From Acanthaster planci (Eukaryota; Echinodermata; Asteroidea; Valvatida; Acanthasteridae), in contig NW_019091620.1 in NCBI RefSeq assembly GCF_001949145.1, positions 735,735 through 750,717 on the forward strand: a DNA stretch of 14,983 nucleotides, written 5' to 3'. Position 1 is the stretch's first letter. Each line of letters opens with the position of its first letter. Under the pieces are notes generated by a model that worked only from the letters and a program-made list of their open reading frames with translations, did no database searches and had not been told where the DNA came from. The position numbers and the translations under genes were made by a program. Positions 1 to 6,630 of the stretch are shown piece by piece.

Positions 1-465
1 AGATTTGTGGGTGCGCAACAGTATTAACGTCGATCACATGATTGTTGGCCTGCCAAGCTACCAATTTTGCCAGCCCTGACGAAAACGTGCTCGTCCTAAC
101 CGAGAAATTTTCGAACCATTTTCGGCAGTTTTGCCATGAGTATTGTTTTATAAGTGTTTTCCACATTTAATGATAAGTACATGTATTGCAAACCGTAGGA
201 CTAGTGAAAGGATCAAAGGATGGACTATTTTTCTTCCTGTGTTCGTATTGTGACGCGACAGAGGGCGCTAGGCATAGGCGTGGTGCAAAGTTATACATGT
301 AGACGGCGCTCTGCCCAGTAACGGAGGAAGATGGGAAGCGACTTAATACTAGCCCGTGAAACCTGGTGCGCTACTTTTTTTCAGTAGCTGGGGTAACCAA
401 TGATTCATGAAGAGGGGACAATGCAATACACCATTTAAGACATTTCAGAAACAGGAATCCATTAC

Positions 466-541
466 GTCGATTCGACAGCTTAGTTGGTAGCGATTTGAAC
501 TACAGATCCGTAGTCCCTGGTTCGAATTCGACCCTGTTGTG
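466..541 (+). repeat. tRNA-derived SINE head (tRNA-like sequence)
   Basis: An A-box-like TTAGTTGGTAG lies in a short D-arm (GCT/AGC near 478-492). A perfect 5-bp anticodon-type stem ACTAC/GTAGT follows (499-503 with 510-514), then a B-box GGTTCGAATTC (519-529). The anticodon loop has only 6 bases, and the T-stem and acceptor stem do not pair well. A working tRNA is therefore unlikely; a Pol III-derived SINE head or tRNA pseudogene fits better. Confidence 0.4.
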
Positions 542-827
542 CTATTCATTTTCCAATTTTATCATTGGGTTTGGGATTTCCTTTTTCAATTGATGCAGAA
601 ACAGAGTCCAAGCATGAACCCTCTAAGAGTTTTGAGAAAAACAGCAGACCAGGTTTCACGGGTTAGTATCTAGTCACTTCCAGGCAGATGTCAGGCGCGC
701 TTAACTGTGTGTTAAGCCAACGCGCCGCATAGGCTCCGCCTTGTGCGTAGGGCGATTTGTTAACGGAAGTCACCGCTTGGTCACATGTAGTGCTGGCGTA
801 GTCGCGGCAGCAGCTGGCTCGCGAGGC

Positions 828-834
828 TATATAA
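828..834 (+). promoter_or_regulatory. TATA box of a possible host or LTR promoter
   Basis: TATATAA sits inside CTATATAAGGCGC, a good Pol II TATA context, with a second TATAAAA near 891. Neither precedes a gene that I can support. It could belong to an LTR or a host promoter; no LTR end or primer site was found. Confidence 0.25.
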
Positions 835-1322
835 GGCGCAACGGGAGTACGTAACATTAACAGCGAACTTTGCATTTGATTCGATCCTGCTATAAAAACA
901 CTGAACTGTTGTGTAGCGGTCCGGCCCCTGGCCGATCGCTGGGGAGCGGCGGTCCGTCCGACACTGAAGGGGGAATCGGAGGCCAGGCAGGCGAAAAGAA
1001 AGTTCAGCAGGCACTGAAAGACTTGGGTGTTTAAGCGGACTGGATTTCTTTATAATCACAACTGCTGGGACAATTAAACCGGTGCTAATCTACATGATTC
1101 CCGGCCAAGCCATCACAACGTCCATCCACCCAGTCGTCTCGCACAGCACTCCCCGCTCTCCCGAAAAAAACTTGGAAACCTGCCCAACTTCAGTGCCGCC
1201 AAAAAGGAACACATTGTAGGCCACTTCCGGCCGACAGGCAAGACTTGCAGAAAATACTTGTACTGTACTTGTACATTCAGTGCACCCACGTGGGCCCAAT
1301 CACGCCTTGAGGACGTGCACAA

Positions 1323-1335
1323 GGTTCAAAGGTCA
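1323..1335 (+). promoter_or_regulatory. DR1-type nuclear receptor site
   Basis: GGTTCA-A-AGGTCA is a direct repeat of AGGTCA-like half-sites with one base between, the DR1 arrangement used by RXR/HNF4-type receptors. It lies about 180 bases before the NF-kB-type cluster. A single short site can arise by chance. Confidence 0.25.
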
Positions 1336-1511
1336 CACAATTCGCTTAATTAGATACGGAATTCCCAGATCCCTACGGTGGTTTGAGCAGAGCAAGTAAC
1401 TGAGCGGGCGTGTAGGTAAGACCCGCGTGTGTTGGTTCATTGGCGTGGCTAGTAGTAGCAGGAATGTGCCGGTACCAGAGCAGCCCCTCTTTTCCACTTT
1501 CCAAGTCAGAA

Positions 1512-1610
1512 GGGACTTCCCAGATCAAAAGGGACTTTCCAAAACTCGTGACCCCAACTCGTGACTTCCTCGTGAAGACAACAAAAGGGGAATTCCCCCG
1601 GGGACTTTCC
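1512..1610 (+). promoter_or_regulatory. cluster of four NF-kB/Rel-type sites
   Basis: Four matches to the GGGRNWYYCC consensus fall within 100 bases: GGGACTTCCC (1512-1521), GGGACTTTCC (1531-1540), GGGGAATTCCCC (1587-1598) and GGGACTTTCC (1601-1610). A partial fifth (GGAATTCCC) lies near 1359. A TATA box follows at about 1674 and the RPB6-like start at 1689. The order tandem kB sites, TATA, viral-type gene is that of an immune-inducible viral promoter. ACTCGTGAC occurs twice between the sites (1544 and 1557) and once before copy 2 (9787). Confidence 0.6.
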
Positions 1611-1673
1611 ACCACCGGAAAAACTAGCTCTTCTCCGGATGCACCGGGAAAATTGAGATACATTTGTCAACGA

Positions 1674-1688
1674 TTTTATAAAATTTAA
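1674..1688 (+). promoter_or_regulatory. A/T promoter box before the RPB6-like gene
   Basis: TTTTATAAAATTTAA ends one base before the ATG at 1689. It resembles the boxes found directly before the other virus-like genes of the window, and it is the only TATA-like sequence downstream of the NF-kB-type cluster. Confidence 0.5.
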
Positions 1689-1922
1689 ATGGCCCCAGCT
1701 TTAGCCACTAAATTTGAATACGCTAAATTACTTGTCGTTCGCACAGTATGGCTAATTGTCAACGGCTGCGAAACGAAACACGATTTAATCTAGCAGGTAA
1801 AGCTAGACGTGCAAAATCAAAGGCACCGCGTTTGTTTAGTGAGAACGACCAAAGACGGCAAACAAAATTACAAGCCAAATGAAATATTTATTGCTGGTGA
1901 TTTACTCGCTGCTTCAAAATGA
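1689..1922 (+). pseudogene. RPB6-like small RNA polymerase subunit, one internal stop
   Basis: The frame runs from an ATG at 1689 for 77 codons to a TGA at 1920-1922, interrupted only by TAG at 1791-1793. Near the N-terminus is TKFEYAKLLVVR, close to the signature of the RPB6/omega family (T-K-Y/F-E-x-A-x-L-x-x-x-R). The C-terminal half has a short R-x-x-K-D-G stretch, comparable to the R-x-L-P-D-G motif of that family. Cellular RPB6 has an acidic N-terminal extension absent here; viral RPB6 proteins are often divergent. The subunit stabilises the polymerase clamp and assembly. A worn host copy is possible, but the promoter box and neighbours favour the viral block. The assignment rests on motif similarity by eye. 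Confidence 0.45.
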
Positions 1923-2040
1923 AAAAAGATAAATAGAAACTAGACAAATATAAAAAGACATGATAGACTAAAAAACAAACGTAAATTGTTATTTTTTGCC
2001 AAGATACGACAAACTCAGTTGACTTGGTAGATTCCTACGG

Positions 2041-2385
2041 TTGCTTGCGCTGTTTAAATTCAATTCATACGACTGTCAAAATTCAAATGCCTTGGACAGT
2101 TGCGAAGACTGTTACAAGTGCAGCAGTCGTATCGAATGTTTCGGTTGTACCGCTTGTACATCTTGCACAAATTGTATCGAGCTGGAAGGCATGAGTCACG
2201 TGGTGCTCATAGACGGTAAGCATAAAAAGCTTAGGCACGTGGGAGAAAACGAAACGCCGCCTTATTCCGCGTCTAAACTCGATCCCGATTTATATGAAAT
2301 TGGATTAATTATTGAATATGGCGTTCACCTTGAATATTTAATTAAAGTAGATATTCCACCCGAGTTAATAGACGCGGCCGTTTAG
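2041..2385 (+). pseudogene. Cys-rich repeat protein, copy 1 (5' end unresolved)
   Basis: This open frame has no ATG; an in-frame stop lies at 2020-2022 and the first codon used is TTG, so the N-terminus is lost or in another frame. Residues 12-45 carry nine cysteines, mostly one every third residue (EDCYKC, FGCTACTSCTNC), typical of Cys-ladder or metal-binding repeats. The remainder is acidic and Cys-free, with YEIGLIIEYG near its middle. The copy 2 gene (10682-11314) has about twice as many cysteines and a matching post-repeat segment (H-x-K-K-L-x-x then L-x-x-x-L-x-x-L-G-I-x-V). It lies before the DDHERLN gene, whereas copy 2 has the reverse order. Function unknown; zinc or nucleic-acid binding is only a guess. 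Confidence 0.55.
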
Positions 2386-2424
2386 GCCAATAAAAATGTC
2401 TGACAAAACCGGAAAATCAGAACC

Positions 2425-3332
2425 ATGTCAACCCAAATTTACATCGTTTTAGACGACCACGAGCGTCTCAATGCCGGCAATAGCGATCCTAATCTCACCT
2501 ACGGTCCTTTCGGCGCGAGCAAAATAACCATTTTAAATCCCGTGATTAAAGATGGCACCCACGTAAGTCAATGCTGCTCTCCCATTCATTATGCTCCTGG
2601 AGGTGTAGAAAAGCGTATGCTCATTATGATGCCAGACACGACCTGTTATGGCATAAATCCCGTGTATAGATATGACATGCAGGATAAAACTGCCGAAAAA
2701 AACGTCATAGGTCGTCATATTTATTTGATGCATATACTCGACGATATAAATTTGGCGGCTAACGAATTTATTGAGGAAACAAGCTGAAACCAAGAGTATC
2801 ATGCTGTCGTGCACGATAAACGCCTATAAAGCTAGTCGCGATATCGACGATATATACAGGATCGAAAACGTCGGTAAACCCTCCCACACACCCAAGTGTG
2901 TATTTGCCTGCAACTGGGGACCCCCTATTGTTCCTCTTTTGTTTGTACTTTAACTTTTTTAGAAATCACCCATATGTTTTGTACACAGTTGTCAATCGGG
3001 GACCCTCTGTCAGTCGGGGACCTTATTGTCCTCTATTGTTCAGGGTCCCCAATTGAATGCAGAAACAAACTCATATATACAAGCATAGCATGTAGGTTAA
3101 AATTAATTCTTACGCCTCGTTATTTGATCATAGAAAGAGGCACAAGAGATGCAATGCCCAATCATTCATTTATCCAAAAGATGTGTGTTATGGAACCCAC
3201 GGTTCGCTTTCTTGCAGGGCCAGCGTTAGATATACGATTTTGACGGCCTTGTTGAAAGTTAGAAATGACGGAATAATTTCAAATAAATCGACATTACAGG
3301 CGTTTAGCGCAATTAGGGCGTCAGGAATTTGA
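2425..3332 (+). pseudogene. DDHERLN-family virus-like protein, copy 1, broken by an insertion
   Basis: The start (ATG 2425) matches that of copy 2 (9855). Residues 8-16 read LDDHERLNA, and the intact first part ends at a stop at 2785-2787. Downstream, in another frame, is INAYKASRDIDDIYRIEN, matching copy 2. A 143-base inverted-repeat element then interrupts the gene (2913-3055). After it the frame FIQKMCV... and the shifted C-terminal motif around 3180-3290 (YGTHGS, IRNDG-like and SNKS-x-LQAFS) again match copy 2. The full family protein would be about 255 residues. Between the copies the best-conserved points are DDHERLN, TCYGIN/PCYGIN, GRxI, ILDxINLA, NAYKAS and the C-terminal YGTHGS. I do not recognise the family. 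Being first or second in both blocks suggests an important viral protein. Confidence 0.6.
2913..3055. mobile_element. MITE-like inverted-repeat insertion
   Basis: Terminal inverted repeats CAACTGGGGACCC (2913-2925) and GGGTCCCCAATTG (3043-3055) differ at one position. Inside, GGGGACC recurs twice in a short tandem (near 2998-3023). Copy 2 has no such sequence at this place, so it is a later insertion into copy 1. CTGCA/TGCAG just outside may extend the repeats. I see no clear target-site duplication. It has no coding capacity and fits a non-autonomous DNA transposon. Confidence 0.5.
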
Positions 3333-3420
3333 ATTTTAATTGGAATCTGAATCTTAATTGGAAACTCCCGTGAAATTAAAAGTTGATTAAATTTGAGAAT
3401 TAACCAAGTACAATTTTAAA

Positions 3421-3446
3421 CTCAGTTATTCCCAGGAATAACTGAG
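3421..3446. terminator. perfect 12-bp hairpin between genes
   Basis: CTCAGTTATTCC (3421-3432) and GGAATAACTGAG (3435-3446) are perfect inverted repeats with a 2-base loop. They lie between the end of the DDHERLN gene and the promoter box of the TFIIB-like gene. Copy 2 has the Cys-rich gene between these two genes instead. Hairpins between genes may mark transcript ends in viruses; a cruciform or a deletion scar are alternatives. Confidence 0.45.
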
Positions 3447-3460
3447 GTTGTTTTTACGTC

Positions 3461-3491
3461 CCTTAAATAAATAACTACAATTTAAAAAACC
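3461..3491 (+). promoter_or_regulatory. CCTTAAATAAAT-type promoter box
   Basis: CCTTAAATAAAT lies about 30 bases before the ATG, then an A-rich run up to the start. The same box at the same spacing precedes the copy 2 DDHERLN gene (9827) and the copy 2 TFIIB-like gene (11309). It therefore looks like one of two promoter classes in the block. Confidence 0.5.
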
Positions 3492-3970
3492 ATGGACAAT
3501 TATTTACCTTCGAACGAACGAGATTTACTCGTTTTATTGGACAAAAATCAACAGAAATCGAAAAAGAAGACACGTGCACACACACAAATAGAATGGAAAT
3601 AGATTATAAACTCGCCTGTCGCGATTGTGGATTCGTATTATGTCCCATTTATTCAGACGAAGCAGAAAACGTGGGCGGTAAATATAATCAGCGTTTCACC
3701 TTTAAAAAACACAAATCTAAAACAAGCAAGACATTTCAAGAATTGGATATTGAATTAACAGCGTAACAAGCAAATCTTAAAGCATACCAAGTAAACCGAG
3801 TTTTATCGGGCAAGATCTCCAGAGGCAAGCCACTCCGTGCCCTAATTGCCGTCTGCTACCAAGGCGTGACGAAAGAACCCACAAACGCCGTAAAAGACCA
3901 ATTTCAAGTATCCAATAAACACTTTACAGACGCCGTTAATGAATTTAAACTCTCCGAGCATTCTTTTTAA
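3492..3970 (+). pseudogene. TFIIB-like transcription factor, copy 1
   Basis: The first frame from ATG 3492 gives 36 residues and stops at 3600-3602. Nearly all of the remainder is one frame, 3593-3970, with a single TAA at 3764-3766. It begins with a zinc-knuckle-like CRDCGFVL followed by PIYSDEAENV. After the stop comes SRGKPLRALIAVCYQ, which resembles the first helices of a TFIIB cyclin fold (R-G-x-x-x-x-x-x-A-x-x-x-Y), then VKDQFQVSNKHF, like the next helix-turn. Only one Cys pair of the usual zinc ribbon is visible. TFIIB bridges promoter DNA and RNA polymerase; large DNA viruses encode divergent versions. The protein is short (about 160 residues), with probably one cyclin repeat. Copy 2 shares a 27-base identical stretch (3647-3673 with 11483-11509). 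Confidence 0.5.
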
Positions 3971-3988
3971 AAACCCGTTTATACTAAA
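3964..3988 (+). promoter_or_regulatory. promoter box of the penton-like gene, copy 1
   Basis: TTTTTAAAAACCCGTTTATA, then CTAAA, is a close match to the boxes at 13596-13620 and 11791-11814. It overlaps the end of the TFIIB-like frame. The start codon it serves is destroyed: ATC stands at 3989-3991 where copy 2 has ATG (11815). Confidence 0.55.
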
Positions 3989-4203
3989 ATCGAGACTCAC
4001 ACTTTTTACTTGTGTCAAAATCCCCAGACATTTAAATTGAAAAATGTCATTGACAAATAATTTCAGTTAAAAACGTTTTATTTGAAAGAGGTTATACCTT
4101 AAAATCGGATAAACGCGCGTATATTTATTGCCCCCATTTGAAAACCAACGGTCAGTCATTTGATTTACTCCAAGTGATTTCTATTTTAGTCGCGAAATCT
4201 ATT
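3989..4203 (+). pseudogene. penton-like capsid candidate, copy 1, start lost and middle deleted
   Basis: The first 60 or so bases encode ETHTFYLCQNPQTFKL, matching the N-terminus of the copy 2 gene at 11815. The long middle part present in copy 2 (over 400 codons-worth of DNA, including an insertion there) is absent. A C-terminal piece then follows around 4105-4185 (AYIYCPHLKTNGQSFDLLQV), aligning with FIQCKQLNTS...DLLGVV of copy 2 near 13410-13480. The start codon is changed to ATC and several stops lie between the pieces. This copy cannot make the protein. The duplicated TTCTATTTTAGTCGCGAAA-like repeat at 4179-4220 may mark the deletion edge. Confidence 0.5.
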
Positions 4204-4214
4204 CTATTTTAGTC

Positions 4215-4244
4215 GCGAAAATATAAAAAGTATATTTTAAAAAG
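4215..4244 (+). promoter_or_regulatory. promoter box of the hydrophobic/ISQEEF gene, copy 1
   Basis: AAAATATAAAAAGTATATTT, then TAAAAAG, ends at the ATG at 4245. It is preceded by the two tandem CTATTTTAGTCGCGAAA repeats. It is a weaker match to the window's promoter box but has the same position relative to the start. Confidence 0.45.
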
Positions 4245-4901
4245 ATGGCTACACACGACGAGTCGCATGTCTATCCACATTTAACTGGATATCTAACTGA
4301 ATCAAACGCGACAAAAATTCACCGGTTTCAGAAGATCGAAGAAATTAAATAGCCAATTTTAAAAGAACGCGATGCTCGCGAAGTTATTTATAGAAAAAAT
4401 TAAACGGCTTTTGGCCGCGCTCAATTACGTGAAATATGGGGTAGAAGCGATAGGCGCCACTTCAGCAGCTATAGGAATTCCTGCAATTATGGGCGTCATT
4501 ACCGGGCCCGTAGGATCAGTAATGGAAGGTCTTGCAGTCGGCGCATTTAGCACTTATGCGATGTTAAAATATGCCAGCCGCCGAGTGACTCACAAAACTA
4601 AAAGGCATGACCAAATCCGCGTGCTCACAGATGCCAAGCTAAATACTATAGACGAAAACGTGTCACACGCGATCGAAGACGGCTATATTTCCCAAGAAGA
4701 ATTTGTACTAATTTTACCCGAGCTGAAAAAGTTTAGCTAAATGAAGGCCAAGATTCGCGCAAACACGACTACAAAATTACAAGACGCTAAATCGACGAGT
4801 AAAGCCGAATTGAACGACAAGTCAACGAAAAGGCAGAAGTGTTAGCCAATGAAACGGCAGCAGCTTTTTTTAAAGACCTCATGAATAAACTTGGCGAATA
4901 A
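4245..4901 (+). pseudogene. hydrophobic-core / ISQEEF-family protein, copy 1
   Basis: It starts MATHDESHVYPHL and runs in one frame to TAG at 4350-4352. After a shift, the frame from 4372 encodes a long hydrophobic segment (about 4428-4580, GVEAIGATSAAIGIPAIMGV and onward; one or two membrane helices or a hairpin). A basic stretch and DAKLNTIDENVSHAIEDGYI, then SQEEFVLIL, follow. A GAA-to-TAA change (4738-4740; copy 2 has GAA) and a shift near 4810 precede a C-terminus ending in KLGE at 4899-4901. From memory, unverified, proteins with this layout (tyrosine-proline start, membrane hairpin, K-H-x-x-I...A-x-x-K-L-N-x-I...ISxEEF) recur in cnidarian genomes. Role unknown; a virion membrane protein is plausible. 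Confidence 0.65.
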
Positions 4902-5014
4902 GTTTGCACAAGTCGGTCAAGTACGAAGACCAACCACCGGCTTACCAAGAAATAAAGCCCACCCCCACCCCCATTTTAAAAACGCTCTATTTAAAAGATG
5001 GGACAAAACTTTAG
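4889..5014 (+). pseudogene. PPxY late-domain tail, copy 1
   Basis: In the -1 frame relative to the KLGE stop, codons 4889-5014 read TWRISLHKSVKYEDQPPAYQ and on. PPAY is at 4934-4945. Between the copies most base differences here (GAC/GAT, CCG/CCA, AAG/AAA, CCC/CCA) are silent in this frame, so it was translated. It is either the real C-terminus of the preceding protein, reached by a frame change, or a separate small gene. PPxY recruits Nedd4-type ubiquitin ligases for ESCRT-dependent budding; adenovirus protein VI uses a PPxY too. Copy 1 reads PTPTP where copy 2 has PTAP. Confidence 0.5.
4973..4997 (+). promoter_or_regulatory. promoter box of the MGxxxS gene, copy 1
   Basis: ATTTTAAAAACGCTCTATTT then AAAAG stands directly before the ATG at 4998 and overlaps the end of the PPxY tail. 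It matches the T-run/AAAAAC/G/TAT pattern of the other boxes. Confidence 0.55.
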
Positions 5015-6122
5015 TCATTTGGCAATCGTAGTCAATAAAAACAACTGGTTTTCAACCGAGTTTCCAAATTTATCTGCGGCGTACAAATTACCGCGAGTTA
5101 AAACTAATCAGAATCAATTCAGAATCAGAAAAACATTTTACGACTGCGTAATGCCCATTCCAAGCGACGACATTTTTGACGCGTTGCACAACAATTACCA
5201 TCATTGCAAATTTATAGACACTTGCCTATTATACAACGTCGATCAAAATATGCCTTTTAAACAGACGCGCGACACCTTGTCAAACGGGTGAGGCACGGCT
5301 TATTATTACGACAACGGCTACATCCCGTTCCCGGTAAAAATTACGATCCATAGGAGTACATGTGACAAACGGCAAATATGCGGAATCCACTCATATGGGC
5401 TTTGGTTGGGCTAAACTGCCAAAGGGCTCCGGTCACGCAAGTACATATAGAGGGATCCCAATACGACGCTTTAAGCGTCGATCTGCGCCATTCCACGTTT
5501 GAAAAGGAGGCTGTATGTGCCGGTTTCAATTCTTAATACGATCAGACAATTGAAAGTAAGGAGTCAAGACACAAATATATAAAAGTATGTTAAATTCAGA
5601 CTTTTCAGACTGCAAATTTTTGTAGAAGGGTCTTTCAGGATGACTCGACACGTAAAATCAAAAGAACAAATAATGACAATTTACGCGAATAAACTTACCT
5701 GCGATGGTCGTGTATCTTGTGCAGTGGGCGTGGTTAAAACTGAATTGGTGTCACACTTACGAACGGAATACTGCATGTACTGTTTGGACTCGGCGGACGC
5801 GCGCGCGATGAAGTTCAATACAGAGAGCCTCGGTCTCGATGCGGATATGTGCAGACGGCGGTAATGTGAAATCCCTCTATACCGTAACTTAGATCTCGCA
5901 ACGGACGCGGTTACTCAGGCTTGGTGGGATTTTATTCCAAAAAAGTCTAACTTAACAGATGTGGGCACCACAAAAGTAAACGAATCGGTTCGAGCTTACG
6001 TTTAAGCATTACTGGGGTCTCAGGCTCACACCAAGACCAGTGTTTTAGCCCCTGGCACCGGGCTAGACGCCCAAAGGCAGTTTACAACAATCGTGGAGTC
6101 TTTTATAAATAAACCAATATAA
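4998..6122 (+). pseudogene. MGxxxS myristoylation-type protein, copy 1
   Basis: The N-terminus MGQNFSHLAIVVNKNN fits the MGxxxS N-myristoylation signal, and copy 2 conserves it (MGINFS). The first frame ends at TGA 5289-5291 just before a TAYYYDNG motif shared with copy 2 (LYYYD). Later pieces lie in other frames: around 5400-5520 a frame with VTQVHIEGSQYDAL, then the frame of 5640-5864 with several cysteines. That frame stays open apart from stops at 5862-5864 and 6003-6005, and ends at 6120-6122. Around 5925-5990 it reads AWWDFIPKKSNLTD then KVNES, matching the copy 2 end (AWQDVIPHKRTKITD, RVNES). Total about 375 codons. Myristoylated cysteine-containing proteins of this size occur in the membranes of some large DNA viruses, but I cannot assign a family. 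Confidence 0.55.
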
Positions 6123-6161
6123 ATTATAAACCAATTTCAGGATTCTTTACAATATGCAAAA

Positions 6162-6540
6162 ATGCCGTTAAATTTCGTAGTGGCCCCGGTTTATATTTGG
6201 TGCCTTCTGATATGGACTTACGAATTGGAACGTTTGAAGGTTATAATAACAATTTACAAATCGCGACAGCAGAAATGCAGACGGGCTACGTACCGAGTTT
6301 AAACGCTGGTACCGTTTCAGAGGTCGCCGATTTTGACAAAATAGTTGAAGAGAAAGAGCCAAATCGAATAACTTTACCAAATCCAAATGTAAAGCCAATT
6401 GTAAGTCCAATTCCAAATGTAAACCAACTTTAACGCCCACTCCAGAAAGGAAGCAATTAGACGCGCACGACGAAGAAAAATTATCGTTGACCATCGGAAG
6501 GATTGCGCTCGCGGGAGTTGCGTTTATGTTGTATAATTGA
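6162..6540 (+). pseudogene. Pro/Asn-rich tail-anchored protein
   Basis: The likely start is ATG 6162 (MPLNFVV). After a shift the frame of 6197 runs SGPGLYLVPSDMDLRIGTFEG onward to a proline-asparagine repeat (LPNPNVKPIVSPIPNVNQL) and stops at 6431-6433. Another shift gives a C-terminus TPTPERKQLDAHDEEKLSLT, then a hydrophobic IGRIALAGVAFMLYN ending at 6538-6540, which fits a C-terminal membrane anchor. About 125 residues in all. It is the last plus-strand gene of copy 1 and faces the minus-strand block across a hairpin. Function unknown. Copy 2 is cut by the window before this position. Confidence 0.45.
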
Positions 6541-6573
6541 TTAGTTTAGGTAAAAAGGCAAAAATAAAAAATT

Positions 6574-6603
6574 ACTTAGTTTCTCAATTTAGAGAAACTA
6601 AGT
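6574..6603. terminator. 12-bp hairpin at the meeting point of two gene blocks
   Basis: ACTTAGTTTCTC (6574-6585) and GAGAAACTAAGT (6592-6603) are perfect inverted repeats with a 6-base A/T loop. They sit exactly between the last plus-strand stop (6540) and the last minus-strand stop (6631). A symmetric hairpin here could end transcription from both sides, as in viruses and plasmids with convergent blocks. Confidence 0.6.
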
Positions 6604-6630
6604 TAATTTTCTTTACCCCGTTAAACCAAT

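Larger units (their letters stand above)
1..1340. other. flanking DNA without a supported gene
   Basis: Every open frame here is short and lacks recognisable composition or motifs. Base composition is more balanced than in the A/T-rich virus-like DNA from about 1670 onward, which fits host flanking DNA. It holds a tRNA-like repeat head (466-541), a TATA box (828-834), an E-box palindrome CCCACGTGGG near 1287, and a tandem TACTTGTAC pair near 1255-1274. A stretch open without ATG (861-1034) ends in KKVQQALKDLGV; I do not recognise it and would not call it a gene. Confidence 0.5.

Noticed and set aside
663-1322. Several 69-92 residue minus-strand open frames
   Set aside because: They overlap one another, have no family features and no promoter box; chance frames in GC-neutral DNA.
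1440-1688. 82-residue plus-strand open frame over the NF-kB-type sites
   Set aside because: It merely translates the repeated regulatory sequence; low complexity, no motif, and the reverse strand is equally open.
1-2040. LTR retrotransposon end suggested by the TATA box and kB sites
   Set aside because: No TG...CA terminal repeat, primer-binding site, gag or pol was found.
2098-2200. CRISPR-like regular spacing in the Cys-rich genes
   Set aside because: The periodicity is codon-level (a cysteine every three residues), with no repeat-spacer structure.
4865-4871. Programmed -1 frameshift at T7 leading into the PPxY tail
   Set aside because: A -1 slip there meets TAA at 4871-4873 at once; the corresponding T6 in copy 2 also leads to TAA.
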